Assembly (NCBI RefSeq): GCF_002813325.1 | Contig: NZ_PHUG01000001.1 | Coordinates: forward strand, 4,650,001-4,714,000 | Direction of reading: 5' to 3' | DNA length: 64,000 nt | Origin: Janthinobacterium sp. 64 | GTDB taxonomy: Bacteria; Pseudomonadota; Gammaproteobacteria; Burkholderiales; Burkholderiaceae_D | Part shown: piece after piece, positions 35,595 to 44,711 of the stretch | Position numbering within the stretch: the stretch's first letter is position 1 | Layout of the letters: every line of letters starts with the position of its first letter | Made by a program: the position numbers and the translations under genes | Notes under the pieces: model-generated | Seen by the model: the letters and a program-made list of their open reading frames with translations, nothing else | Told to the model about the DNA's origin: nothing | The model's database searches: none

Positions 35595-36905
35595 ATGAAA
35601 ATTGCCGTCGTCGGAGCAGGAATTGCAGGATTGTCGTGTGCCTATCGCCTGGCGCAAGCGGGCCAGGACGTGACCTTGTATGAGGCGGGCGACTATTTTG
35701 GCGGCCACAGCCATACGGTCGACGTCACGCTCGATGGCGTCACGCATGGCGTCGACACGGGTTTTCTCGTGTTCAACCACGCCACGTACCCGAACCTGGT
35801 GCAACTGTTTGATGAACTCGGTGTCGAGGCGGCCGACAGCGACATGTCGTTTTCCGTCAAAATGCCGCTGGGCACGGCGTCCGATGCGCGCGTGCTGGAA
35901 TGGGCGGGCGCCAATTTCGATACCGTGTTTACCCAGCGCAGCAACCTGCTGCGCCCCGCCTTTCTGCGCATGCTGCGCGATATTCTGCGCTTCAACCGCC
36001 AGGCCAGCGCCCTGGCGACGGCCAGCGTGCCGGCGCCAGCTCTGTCGCTCGGCGAATTCCTTGACCTGCACGGCTATGGCGAGGAATTTCGCCACTGGTA
36101 TCTGCTGCCGATGGCCGCCTGCATCTGGTCGTGCCCGGCGCGCCAGATGCTGGCCTTTCCCTTGGCCACTTTTATCCGTTTCTGCCACAACCATGGCTTG
36201 CTGCAAGTGAGCGACCGGCCGCAATGGCGCACGGTGCGGGGCGGATCGCGCGTGTACGTGGAAAAACTGCTGGCAGGCATCCCGCAACAGCGCCTGGCTT
36301 GCCCCGTGCTGGCCGTGCGCCGCCAGCCGCACGATGGCGCGCGCATGGTCGAGCTGCATACGGCCGCCGGCGTCGAGCATGTCGATCACGTGGTGCTCGC
36401 TTGCCACAGCGACCAGTCGCTGGCCCTGCTGGCCGATATCCGCGACGACGAGCGCTCTGTGCTCGAAGCCGTGCGCTACCAGCCGAACCGGGCTGTGCTG
36501 CATACGGATGCCTCGTGCCTGCCGCAGCGCCGCCGTGCCTGGTCGGCCTGGAATTACCAGGGCCGGCCGGCTGCGCAAGGCGAGGCGCCGCAAGTGTGCG
36601 TGCATTACTTGCTGAACCAGCTGCAACCCTTGCCGTTCAGCACGCCCGTCATCGTTTCGCTCAATCCGCTCGACGAACCGGACCCGGCGTCCATCCTCGA
36701 CGAATTTTCGTATGCCCACCCCGTGTTCGATGGCGCGGCCATTGCCGCCCAGGCGCGCCTGGCCGGTTTCCAGGGCGCGCAGCACACGTGGTTCGCGGGC
36801 GCCTGGACGGGCTATGGTTTCCATGAAGATGGCTTGAAGTCGGGCCTGGCCGTGGCGCAAGCGCTCAATGGCATGGCGTCGGCGGAGCTCGGCCATGCCG
36901 CGTGA
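35595..36905 (+). CDS. FAD/NAD(P)-dependent oxidoreductase (amine-oxidase-like)
   Basis: A 436-residue flavoprotein. The N-terminal dinucleotide-binding fold GAGIAG (residues 7-12) with an acidic end (YEAGDYFGGHSHT) fits the amine oxidase/CrtI-like group. A C-terminal FAD-contact segment is WFAGAWTGYGFHEDGLKSG. Clusters of this kind of oxidoreductase with DUF1365 and CFA-like methyltransferases occur in ChrR/RpoE- and LitR-controlled sets, where related enzymes are linked to modified (cyclopropane or furan) fatty acids. The substrate here is not known. Confidence 0.8.
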   Translation: MKIAVVGAGIAGLSCAYRLAQAGQDVTLYEAGDYFGGHSHTVDVTLDGVTHGVDTGFLVFNHATYPNLVQLFDELGVEAADSDMSFSVKMPLGTASDARVLEWAGANFDTVFTQRSNLLRPAFLRMLRDILRFNRQASALATASVPAPALSLGEFLDLHGYGEEFRHWYLLPMAACIWSCPARQMLAFPLATFIRFCHNHGLLQVSDRPQWRTVRGGSRVYVEKLLAGIPQQRLACPVLAVRRQPHDGARMVELHTAAGVEHVDHVVLACHSDQSLALLADIRDDERSVLEAVRYQPNRAVLHTDASCLPQRRRAWSAWNYQGRPAAQGEAPQVCVHYLLNQLQPLPFSTPVIVSLNPLDEPDPASILDEFSYAHPVFDGAAIAAQARLAGFQGAQHTWFAGAWTGYGFHEDGLKSGLAVAQALNGMASAELGHAA

Positions 36906-37692
36906 GCCATCGCCGCCCGTGCCGCCGCAGTCCCAGCTGTGCCTGGGACGGGTGCGCCATGCGCGGCTGCGCCCGCGTGCGCATGCTTTTAGTTACGGCA
37001 TGTTTTATCTGCGTCTGCCCCTGCGCAGCCTGGGCGCGCACGATTTTCCTGCCAGCTTGATCTCGCGCAATGGCGCCAATGTGCTGTCCTTCCGCGACAG
37101 CGACCATGGCGATGGCGCGACGCCGCTGCTGGACTGGATCGACGGCCTCTTGCACCAGCATGGAGTGACGGATGCGGGTGGCGAAATCTGGCTGCAAACC
37201 ATGCCGCGCCTGTGCGGCTATGTCTTCAACCCCGTCAGTTTCTGGTTTTGCCACCGGCCGGATGGCGCGCTGCGCGCCGTGGTCTGCGATGTGCGCAATA
37301 CCTTTGGCGAGCGCCATCTGTACTTGCTTGAGCAGGGCGGCGCCATCGCCTATGGCAGCGAGTTGCGTGCCAAGAAGATTTTCCATGTGTCGCCGTTTTG
37401 CAAGGTGGAAGGGCAGTACCGTTTCCGTTTCCTGCGCAACCAGGACAAGGATAGCGAGCGCCACCTTGCCCGTGTCGATTATGACGACCTCGACGGTCCG
37501 ATTCTGCAGACGAGCTTGTCCGGCGCGGCGCAGCCGCTGCGCGATGGCGTCATCGCCTGGGCCTTGCTGCGCTACCCCCTGATGACGTTCGGCGTGATGG
37601 CGCGCATCCATTGGCAAGCCTTGCGCCTGTGGCTGCGCCGCGTGCCGTTTTTCAGCAAACCCCACCCTCCACAAGAAAAGGTGTCCCGATGA
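36895..37692 (+). CDS. DUF1365 family protein
   Basis: A 265-residue protein with the DUF1365 pattern: RVRHARLRPRAHAFSYGMFY, the central MPRLCGYVFNPVSFWFCHR and the KKIFHVSPFC element. Activity unknown; the gene is nearly always next to an FAD oxidoreductase and a CFA-like methyltransferase, as here, and is taken to act on the same lipid. The ATG at 36895 overlaps the previous stop by 11 bases and has GGAG 7 bases upstream; an ATG at 36868 is less likely. Confidence 0.85.
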   Translation: MPREPSPPVPPQSQLCLGRVRHARLRPRAHAFSYGMFYLRLPLRSLGAHDFPASLISRNGANVLSFRDSDHGDGATPLLDWIDGLLHQHGVTDAGGEIWLQTMPRLCGYVFNPVSFWFCHRPDGALRAVVCDVRNTFGERHLYLLEQGGAIAYGSELRAKKIFHVSPFCKVEGQYRFRFLRNQDKDSERHLARVDYDDLDGPILQTSLSGAAQPLRDGVIAWALLRYPLMTFGVMARIHWQALRLWLRRVPFFSKPHPPQEKVSR

Positions 37693-38924
37693 GCTCCGAT
37701 TCCCTGCCGACCGGCCTGCAGGCGCGCGCCAGCGTCCGTCCCGACCACACGCACCTGGACGTGCCCGCTTCCGCGCGCATGATTCTGCGCATGCTGGAAA
37801 AATTGCAGCATGGCGCTCTGCGCCTGCGCACGCCTGACGGCAGTATCTTGCTGTACGGCGACGGCAGCCATCCCGTCACCCTGGACTTGCACAACTGGCG
37901 GCTGTGCTCGGCCGTGCTGCGTTCGGGCGACATCGGCTTTGCGGAAACGTTCATCGCCGGCGACTGGCGCACGGACAATTTGCCGGCTTTGATCGAATTG
38001 ATGATACGCAACCGCGCGCAGATTGAGTCGCTGATCTACGGCAACTGGTGGGGCAACCTCGTCTACAAGCTGCGGCATTTGCTCAACCGCAATTCGCGCG
38101 CCGGCAGCAAGAAGAATATCCACGCCCATTACGACATCGGCAACGCCTTTTATCAGCTGTGGCTGGACCCATCGATGACGTATTCGAGCGCGCTGTTTAC
38201 CGAAGGAGCCAGCCTGGAGCAGGCGCAGGGCGCGAAATACGCGCGCATCGCCAATCAACTGCAACTGCAGCCAGACGCCAGGGTGCTGGAAATCGGCTGT
38301 GGCTGGGGCGGCTTTGCAGAAACGGCGGCGCGCGACCACGGCGCCCACGTGACGGGCCTGACCTTGTCGACCGAACAGCTGGCGTACGCGCGCCAGCGGC
38401 TGCACGATGCGGGGCTGGCGGGGCAGGCCGATTTGCAACTGTGCGATTACCGCGACAGTGCCGGCCAGTACGACGCCATCGCCTCGATCGAAATGTTCGA
38501 AGCCGTGGGGCAAAGCTACTGGCCCGGCTATTTTGAGTGCGTGGCGCGCAACCTGAAACCGGGCGGACGCGCTTGCATCCAGACCATCGTCATCGCCGAC
38601 GAACTGTTCCAGCGCTACAGCAAGAGCACGGATTTCATTCAACAGTATATTTTCCCGGGCGGCATGCTGCCGTCGCCGGCCGAGTTTCGCCGCGCCGCCG
38701 AGGCGCAGGGCTTGCGCGTGGAAGACGCCTTCAGCTTTGGCCTCGATTACGCGCAAACCCTGCGCCAGTGGCGCGCCAGCTTCCTGGCCCAGCGCGCGGC
38801 GCTGGAAAAGCAGGCTTTCGATGGCCGTTTCCTGCTGACCTGGGAGTTTTACCTGGCGTATTGCGAGGCGGCCTTCCAGGCGCACAACACGGACGTGATG
38901 CAATTTACCCTGATCAAGGACTGA
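37689..38924 (+). CDS. Cyclopropane-fatty-acyl-phospholipid synthase-like methyltransferase
   Basis: A SAM-dependent fatty-acyl phospholipid methyltransferase of 411 residues. An N-terminal lipid-contacting domain (residues 1-160) precedes the catalytic domain with motif I LEIGCGWGGFAE near 200-211, IEMFEAVG (the bicarbonate-binding region of CFA synthase), and the C-terminal YLAYCEAAF (Cys392 corresponds to the conserved active-site region Cys). Could add methylene to give cyclopropanes or methyl to give branched precursors of furan fatty acids. Overlaps the DUF1365 stop by four bases (ATGA). Confidence 0.9.
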   Translation: MSSDSLPTGLQARASVRPDHTHLDVPASARMILRMLEKLQHGALRLRTPDGSILLYGDGSHPVTLDLHNWRLCSAVLRSGDIGFAETFIAGDWRTDNLPALIELMIRNRAQIESLIYGNWWGNLVYKLRHLLNRNSRAGSKKNIHAHYDIGNAFYQLWLDPSMTYSSALFTEGASLEQAQGAKYARIANQLQLQPDARVLEIGCGWGGFAETAARDHGAHVTGLTLSTEQLAYARQRLHDAGLAGQADLQLCDYRDSAGQYDAIASIEMFEAVGQSYWPGYFECVARNLKPGGRACIQTIVIADELFQRYSKSTDFIQQYIFPGGMLPSPAEFRRAAEAQGLRVEDAFSFGLDYAQTLRQWRASFLAQRAALEKQAFDGRFLLTWEFYLAYCEAAFQAHNTDVMQFTLIKD

Positions 38925-38926
38925 CC

Positions 38927-39475
38927 ATGCGCCGCCTGCTTGCCACTGTCGTGCTGTCCTTGACCATGTCCGCTGCGATGGCAGCGCCGCCTGCCTTTGT
39001 CGCCGCCGATGTGCCCGAAGCCCGCCTGGCGGGCGAGGGCGAATACACGTGGTTCGGCATGCGTATTTATCGCGCGCAACTCTGGGTGGGCGCGAACGGT
39101 TACCAGGGCGCCGCGTCCGAGACGGCGCCGTTCGTGCTGGAACTGCGCTATGCGCGCGCGCTTGACGGCAAGAAGATCGCCGAAGCCAGTTATGAACAGA
39201 TGCAGAAAATCGGCGCCGGCACGCCGGAGCAGCGTCTGGCCTGGCTGGCCACCATGCAGCGCATTTTTCCTGACGTCAAGGAAGACCAGCGCATCGCGGG
39301 CGCCTACCGGGCCGGCATCGCGCCCGGCGTGCGCTTCTATCTCGATGGCAAGGTGCTGGCCGACGTGAGCGACGGCGACTTTGCGCGCGCCTTTTTCGCC
39401 ATCTGGCTCTCGCCGTCGACCACGGCGCCGAAGCTGCGCGCGGCCTTGCTGCAGAGTGCGGCGCCACTGCCATGA
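38927..39475 (+). CDS. Chalcone-isomerase-like secreted protein
   Basis: A 182-residue protein with a signal peptide (cut near MAA-PPAF) and the Chalcone_3 type fold pattern, GEYTWFGMRIYRAQLWVG and FVLELRYARALDGKKIAEAS. Bacterial members of this family are periplasmic and their ligands are fatty-acid-like rather than flavonoid. Two bases separate it from the CFA-like gene. It probably binds or carries the modified lipid. Confidence 0.78.
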   Translation: MRRLLATVVLSLTMSAAMAAPPAFVAADVPEARLAGEGEYTWFGMRIYRAQLWVGANGYQGAASETAPFVLELRYARALDGKKIAEASYEQMQKIGAGTPEQRLAWLATMQRIFPDVKEDQRIAGAYRAGIAPGVRFYLDGKVLADVSDGDFARAFFAIWLSPSTTAPKLRAALLQSAAPLP

Positions 39476-40752
39476 GTAGCGGGGCCAGCGCTGTGACTTT
39501 GCCTGCCTTGTTCAGTTATGGCCTGTTCGGCTTGCCGCTGGCCATGCTGGCGCTGCCCATCTATATATATGTGGCGCCATTTTATGCGCAGCGCAGCAGC
39601 CTTGACCTGGCGCAGATCGGTGCCGTGCTGCTGGCGGCCCGCATCGCCGCCGCCTTCATCGATCCGGCCCTCGGCGCCTGGATGGCGCATGGCCGGCGCA
39701 GCTATGCCGTCTATGTCGGCGCCGCGCTGCCCTTGCTGCTGCTGGGCTTTGGCGCCCTGTTCCATCCGCCGTCCCTGTCGCATGGGGCAAGCCTGGCCTG
39801 GTTCCTGGCGGCCTTGCTGCTCGTCTACACCGCCTATGGCCTGGCCGGCATTGCGCACCAGAGCTGGGGCGCGGCGCTGAGCCAGGCGTCCACGCAGCGG
39901 GCGCGGGTGACGGCCGTGCGCGAAGGCTGCGGCTTGCTCGGCGTGATCCTGGCGGCAGGGCTGACCTCCGTGCTCGGCTATGACGGCTTGTCGCTGGCCT
40001 TTGCCGTGTGCCTGCTGGCGACGGGCGCGCTGCTGCTGGCGCGCGCGCCGCGTCCGGTTTTACGCCAAGGCACGGATGCGTTGCCCGCTGGCGCCTGGCG
40101 CCTTCCATTGCGCCAGCGCGCGTTCCGCTGGCTGTTTGCCGTCCTGCTCGTCAATGGCGTGGCGGCCGCCATCCCCGCCACCCTGTTCCTGTTCTTTGCC
40201 GGCGATTATCTGCGCCTGGGGCATTACGCCGGTCCGTTCCTGATCGTCTATTTTTGCGCGGCGGCCGCCTCGATGCCCGCGTGGGTGGCGCTGGCGCGCC
40301 GTTTTGGCGAGGCGCGCGCCTGGGGCGGCGCCATGCTGCTGGCAGCTGGCGTGTTTGTCTGGGCGTATGGCCTGGGCGCCGGCGCCGCCTGGGGCTTTGC
40401 CAGCATCTGCCTGCTGTCGGGTCTGGCGCTGGGTGCCGATCTGGCCTTGCCGCCGGCCCTGCTGGCAGGGCTGATCGGCGCGGCCGGCCATGCCGGGCGG
40501 CACGAAGCGGCGTATTTCGGCTGGTGGAACTGGGGCGTGCAAATGAGCCTTGCACTGGCGGCCGGCATCGCCTTGCCCCTGCTGGCCTGGCTCGGCTATG
40601 TGCCGGGTAGCAACAAAGGCTTGCCGGCCCTGTCTGTCGCTTACGCCTTGCTGCCCTGCGCCCTGAAACTGCTGGCCGCGCTGCTGCTATGGCGCGCGCC
40701 CCTGCAACATATATATACACAACCTTCGGAGACCCGCATATGCGCCTCATGA
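39472..40752 (+). CDS. MFS transporter (GPH/MFS_2-like) in lipid operon
   Basis: A 426-residue permease with about twelve hydrophobic segments, beginning LPALFSYGLFGLPLAMLALPIYIYV. The first part resembles the GPH/MFS_2 sugar-cation symporter group; the substrate is unknown and a lipid or lipid precursor is likely from context. ATGA overlap with the preceding gene and a 13-base overlap with the next, so it is a tightly coupled member. Confidence 0.75.
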   Translation: MSSGASAVTLPALFSYGLFGLPLAMLALPIYIYVAPFYAQRSSLDLAQIGAVLLAARIAAAFIDPALGAWMAHGRRSYAVYVGAALPLLLLGFGALFHPPSLSHGASLAWFLAALLLVYTAYGLAGIAHQSWGAALSQASTQRARVTAVREGCGLLGVILAAGLTSVLGYDGLSLAFAVCLLATGALLLARAPRPVLRQGTDALPAGAWRLPLRQRAFRWLFAVLLVNGVAAAIPATLFLFFAGDYLRLGHYAGPFLIVYFCAAAASMPAWVALARRFGEARAWGGAMLLAAGVFVWAYGLGAGAAWGFASICLLSGLALGADLALPPALLAGLIGAAGHAGRHEAAYFGWWNWGVQMSLALAAGIALPLLAWLGYVPGSNKGLPALSVAYALLPCALKLLAALLLWRAPLQHIYTQPSETRICAS

Positions 40753-41297
40753 CATATTGCAGACGCGGCGCCCTGGCAGCCTTGCTGCTGGCGCTGGCCG
40801 CCTGTTCCACGCCGCCCACCCCGGCCACGTACGCGCAGGAATTGCCAAAACTCGACCTGCAGCAGTACTTCAATGGCACGCTCGATGCCCACGGCATCTT
40901 CCAGGACCGCTCGGGCAAGGTGGTCAAGCGCTTCACGGTGGTGATGCGGGCCAGCTGGGCGGGCGAGATTGGCACCTTGGACGAGGATTTCACGTATTCG
41001 GACGGCAGCAAACAACGCCGCGTGTGGACCTTGCGCAAGACGGCGCCCGGGCGCTTCATCGGCACGGCGCCCGACGTGATCGGCGAGGCCGTCGGCGAAG
41101 TGGCCGGCAATGCCTTGCGCTGGCAATACGTGCTGGCGCTGCCTGTCGATGGCACGGTCTACCACGTCGATTTCGAAGACTGGATGTTCCTGATGGACGA
41201 CAAGATCATGCTGAACCGCGCCGCCATGAGCAAATTCGGCTTCAGCCTGGGCGCCGTCACTTTATCGTTCAGCAAACGTCCACAGGCGGCCCCATGA
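40740..41297 (+). CDS. DUF3833 lipoprotein
   Basis: A 185-residue lipoprotein (signal ending LAAC, Cys near 20) matching DUF3833: LDLQQYFNGTLDAHGIFQDRSG near 38-59 and later WMFLMDDKIMLNRAAMSKFGF. The family recurs in light- or singlet-oxygen-responsive lipid gene sets and has no known reaction. The ATG at 40740 is selected by GGAG 8 bases upstream, inside the MFS gene. Confidence 0.83.
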   Translation: MRLMTYCRRGALAALLLALAACSTPPTPATYAQELPKLDLQQYFNGTLDAHGIFQDRSGKVVKRFTVVMRASWAGEIGTLDEDFTYSDGSKQRRVWTLRKTAPGRFIGTAPDVIGEAVGEVAGNALRWQYVLALPVDGTVYHVDFEDWMFLMDDKIMLNRAAMSKFGFSLGAVTLSFSKRPQAAP

Positions 41298-42061
41298 ATC
41301 GCAAGATTACCAGCTGGGCTGGCAAGCGCGTGTGGATCATCGGCGCTTCCAGCGGCATCGGCGCCGCGTGCGCCACCTTGTTGCTGGAGCAGGGCGCGTG
41401 CGTAGCCCTGTCGGCCCGCCACCGCGCCAGTCTCGAACGGTTGTGCGAGGGCCAACCGCTGGCGCAGGCCCTGCCGCTCGATATCACCGAGCCCGCGCAG
41501 CTGCGCGCCGTCTGCGCGCAATTGCAGCAGCAGTGGACGCATATCGACCTGATACTGGTGGTCGCTGGCGGCTATCAGGCCATGCGCGCCGATAGTTTCG
41601 ATCTGGAGGCGGCGCAGGGCTTGCTGGCCCTGAATGTGGGCGGCGTCTTCAATTGCCTGGAGCAGGCCTTGCCGTGGCTGTTGCGCCAGGGCAGCGGCGG
41701 CGTCGGCATCGTCGCCTCGGTGGCCGGTTATGGCGGCTTGCCCAAGGCGCTGGCGTATGGCGCCAGCAAGGCGGCGCTGATCAACCTGACGGAGTCGCTG
41801 TACCTGGATTTGCATGGGCGTGGCATTGATGTGTATCAAATCAATCCCGGCTTCGTCGCCACGCCGCTGACGGCGGACAATGATTTCACCATGCCGGCCC
41901 TGATGACGGCGCACGACGCGGCCGCCGCCATGCTCGACGGCATCGAGCGGGGGCAGTTCCACATCCACTTTCCCAAGCGCTTTACGAATACCCTGCGCCT
42001 GGCGCGGCTGTTGCCGTACCGCGCCTATTTCTGGCTGATCCGCAAGGTGACGGGCGTATGA
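41294..42061 (+). CDS. Short-chain dehydrogenase/reductase
   Basis: A 255-residue classical SDR. The NAD(P)-binding GASSGIG is at 17-23 and the catalytic pair is Y155-x3-K159, with the Ser in the segment VASVAGYGG. It would oxidise or reduce an intermediate made by the methyltransferase or flavoprotein. ATGA overlaps at both ends. Confidence 0.88.
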   Translation: MNRKITSWAGKRVWIIGASSGIGAACATLLLEQGACVALSARHRASLERLCEGQPLAQALPLDITEPAQLRAVCAQLQQQWTHIDLILVVAGGYQAMRADSFDLEAAQGLLALNVGGVFNCLEQALPWLLRQGSGGVGIVASVAGYGGLPKALAYGASKAALINLTESLYLDLHGRGIDVYQINPGFVATPLTADNDFTMPALMTAHDAAAAMLDGIERGQFHIHFPKRFTNTLRLARLLPYRAYFWLIRKVTGV

Positions 42062-42516
42062 ATACAAGCATGCCGGACACGACGGAACGTTTGGAGGAGG
42101 CGCTGGCGCGCCTGGTGGCGTTTTACGAGCACCTGCGCATCGACAACCTGGCGCAACTGGGCGCCGTGTACGCGCCGGATGCCCATTTCAAGGATCCGTT
42201 CAACGAGGTGCAGGGGCATGCCGCCATCCTGGCCATCTTCGAGCATATGTTCGTGCAAGTCGATGCGCCGCGGTTTGTCGTGCTGGAAAGCCTGGGGCAG
42301 GGGACGCAAGCGTTCCTGACGTGGGAGTTTCGTTTCTGCATGAAACGTCTGGTATCTGGCGAACAGTGTATTCGTGGCGCCACTCATGTGCGCTTCGATG
42401 CGCAGGGACGGGTGGTCTTGCACCGCGATTACTGGGATGCGGCGGAAGAATTGTATGAAAAACTCCCTCTGCTGGGCGGTTTCATGCGCCTGCTCCGGCG
42501 CGCAAGCCGGCGTTAA
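42058..42516 (+). CDS. SnoaL/NTF2-like protein
   Basis: A 152-residue protein with the cone-shaped NTF2/SnoaL pattern, RLEEALARLVAFYEHL at the start, YAPDAHFKDPFNEVQG near 36-51, and a late HRDYWDAAEELYEKLP. Such proteins bind or isomerise small hydrophobic ligands. Last gene of the operon; no strong terminator is visible after it. Confidence 0.8.
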   Translation: MNTSMPDTTERLEEALARLVAFYEHLRIDNLAQLGAVYAPDAHFKDPFNEVQGHAAILAIFEHMFVQVDAPRFVVLESLGQGTQAFLTWEFRFCMKRLVSGEQCIRGATHVRFDAQGRVVLHRDYWDAAEELYEKLPLLGGFMRLLRRASRR

Positions 42517-43490
42517 GCTTGTTTCTTGATGGTTCTAAGCAAAAAAACAAAAAAAGAAAAAGTAAATTGTGTGAAATCGGGCGCAGAAAAACTTGATTTC
42601 GGTCAATGTGTCGTTTTTTTGACACAAATTTGTCAAAATATTGAGAAGGCAACATTGTAAGAAATTGTTTCAATTGATGCGCAATTTGCAAGCAAGAGTC
42701 GTCCTCATGCGTTCCTGGCGGGTCGCTGGCGCATGCGCTGGTAAACGTGGAAAACATGTATATGTGAGCAATTTAAATTACCGTAAAGTCAGTAATTTCA
42801 TTGTTACTCTGGCTATTTTTTGGGCGCCTACGCCGACGCGTGAATTGGCGCCTACGCCCCTGAATAATGCGGCGCCGCACCAAAACAGGGCGCATTATTT
42901 CCCGTTTTTGGGCATCCGGCAGCAAACATTGGCGATGCCGTGTATGCTTCGTTCCGTTTATCCATTATCGCCTGACAAATTGTGCGCTTTGTCGCGTAAG
43001 TCTTGGAGGGCAAATGATGGGTAAAGCATGTTGACGTTTTAATCACTCGCCTGATACTGTTGCACTAATACAACGGGTGCCAGCAAGCCATGCGCTATGA
43101 TGGAATGGTCAATCAGGCCCATGCATTGGTTGGCAAGGGGCACTGGCTCTGTCGCGTAGTACGGTTGGCGATGGTCGGGATGCCTGAAAAAGCCCTCGGC
43201 CTGGTACCGGAAGTAACATGTTGGAACTTGATGGAATGTGAAACGGTCGTTATAGTGCCGCTTCCGGTGCCGTTTGAGCACCGAACCGGCGCACGAATGA
43301 CGGTCGTTATGCAGCCTTCAAGCTTATCGGTGCAATAGCGTGCCGATACCGATATGAATGTTCCTCTGACCGGAACAGCAATGTGGCAGGTGGAGACCTT
43401 GCCCTCACTCATAAAAAGCGCTCTGTTAGAGCGCAGCTCGAGATGCATAGGCTGTATTACTTTTTGCTTCAAAAATTAAAGGAAATCGCA
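42517..43490 (+). other. 974-base non-coding region upstream of the porin gene
   Basis: No convincing gene is present; the one longer open frame (42641-43024) lacks a ribosome site and has protein composition unlike neighbours. The region is less GC-rich near 42530-42700 and contains TTGACA-N6-TGTCAA (42619-42636), two direct copies of GGCGCCTACGCC (42823-42834 and 42847-42858) 24 bases apart, and two copies of ACGGTCGTTAT (43243-43253, 43300-43310). A candidate promoter is TTGACG at 43031-43036 with GATACT at 43053-43058 (16-base spacer), which would give a porin leader of about 425 bases. Confidence 0.45.
43418..43434 (+). promoter_or_regulatory. Hairpin in porin leader
   Basis: GCGCTCT-GTT-AGAGCGC forms a perfect 7-base stem with a 3-base loop, 56 bases before the porin ATG. 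Its position suits control of porin mRNA stability or translation. Confidence 0.5.
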
Positions 43491-44561
43491 ATGAAAAAAA
43501 CTCTGATCACCCTGGCAGTCCTGGCAGCAGCCACTGGCGTAGCCCAAGCTCAATCGAGCGTTGTTATCTACGGTACCGTTGACGCTGGTTTCGTCAGCGA
43601 GCGCGGCGGCAAAGCTGGCTCCGTGAATAAACTGGACAGCGGCGTTGCTTCGGCTTCCCGTATCGGCTTCAAAGGCACCGAAGATCTGGGCAGCGGCCTG
43701 TCGGCTCTGTTCGTTCTGGAAGCTGGTTTCGGCGTTGACAACGGTAAGCAAGCTAAAGAAGGTTCCTTGTTCAACCGTCAATCGTACATTGGTCTGAGCA
43801 GCAAAACGGCTGGTACGCTGACCCTGGGTCAACAATACACGCCTTGGTACAACACCCTGTCGAAAGTTGCTGATCCATTCGCAGTGGGCTACGCTGGTTC
43901 CGCCAAGAACTTGTTCCCATCGAAAGCACTGACCCGCACCAGCAACACCGTGCTGTACACCTCGCCAAACTTCAACGGCTTTGATGCTGACGTGGCTTAC
44001 ACCTTCGGCGAGCAAGCTGATTCGAACAAATACGGCAGCCAAATCGGCGCGTCGGCTGGTTACTCGAACGGTCCTTTGAACGCACGTCTGGCTTACAACA
44101 CGACCAGCAACGAAACCGCTAACAACAACCAAGGTAGCGCACGTAACTGGTTGGCTGCAGCTAACTACGACTTCACAGTTGTTAAAGCTTACGCCGCATA
44201 CGGCGTGAACAAAGGTGCCAATAGCGGCATCCGTAACAACGGCGATGTTAACGCATTCAACTACATTTCGGCAGCTACTGGCGATGACAGCACCAACCTG
44301 CTGATCGGCGCAACCGTACCTGTTGGTCCAGCTGGCACCGTGATGGCTTCGTACATCAAGACCAACGACAAAACCCGCGCCAATGCTGATGCTGATCAAT
44401 GGGCACTGGGCTACTCGTACGCTCTGTCGAAGCGCACCAGCACCTACGCTTCGTACGCTAAAATCAAGAACAAAAACTTCGCAGGCTACACCGTTGGCAA
44501 CAACAGCGAAGTTGGTTCGGGCGACAAAGCCTTCAACGTTGGCGTTCGTCACTCGTTCTAA
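43491..44561 (+). CDS. Outer-membrane porin (gram-negative general porin family)
   Basis: A 356-residue porin. A signal peptide MKKTLITLAVLAAATGVAQA is followed by QSSVVIYGTVDAGF, the typical betaproteobacterial porin start, and the last residues GVRHSF end in Phe as required for barrel insertion. It lets small solutes cross the outer membrane. The coding sequence uses more A/T-ending codons and less GC than its neighbours, as very highly expressed genes often do. AAGGA lies 7 bases before the ATG. Confidence 0.94.
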   Translation: MKKTLITLAVLAAATGVAQAQSSVVIYGTVDAGFVSERGGKAGSVNKLDSGVASASRIGFKGTEDLGSGLSALFVLEAGFGVDNGKQAKEGSLFNRQSYIGLSSKTAGTLTLGQQYTPWYNTLSKVADPFAVGYAGSAKNLFPSKALTRTSNTVLYTSPNFNGFDADVAYTFGEQADSNKYGSQIGASAGYSNGPLNARLAYNTTSNETANNNQGSARNWLAAANYDFTVVKAYAAYGVNKGANSGIRNNGDVNAFNYISAATGDDSTNLLIGATVPVGPAGTVMASYIKTNDKTRANADADQWALGYSYALSKRTSTYASYAKIKNKNFAGYTVGNNSEVGSGDKAFNVGVRHSF

Positions 44562-44593
44562 TAGTCGCGCAAGCGAAGCTTAGTACCGCTCTG

Positions 44594-44611
44594 GCATCCC
44601 TTCGGGGATGC
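44594..44611 (+). repeat. UUCG-tetraloop hairpin after porin
   Basis: GCATCCC-TTCG-GGGATGC folds into a 7-base stem with the very stable UUCG loop, 33 bases past the porin stop. No T run follows it; probably a 3' protective stem ahead of the terminator at 44623. Confidence 0.6.
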
Positions 44612-44622
44612 TGCAAGCAAAG

Positions 44623-44660
44623 AAACGCGCTGTCTGGCTTCGGCCTGGCGGCGCGTTTTT
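44623..44660 (+). terminator. Intrinsic terminator after porin
   Basis: AAACGCGC (44623-44630) pairs with GCGCGTTT (44651-44658) and the loop holds a second small stem (GGC-TTCG-GCC). Short T tract at the end. Fits a terminator for the porin transcript. Confidence 0.7.
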
Positions 44661-44711
44661 GCATGGGCGGCGCCAGTTATAATGGCGCCGTTACTCAAGT
44701 AAAGGAATGCC

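Noticed and set aside
42641..43024. 127-codon frame in the porin upstream region
   Set aside because: No ribosome site, low-complexity amino-acid use unlike neighbours, and it spans direct repeats and non-coding-looking DNA.
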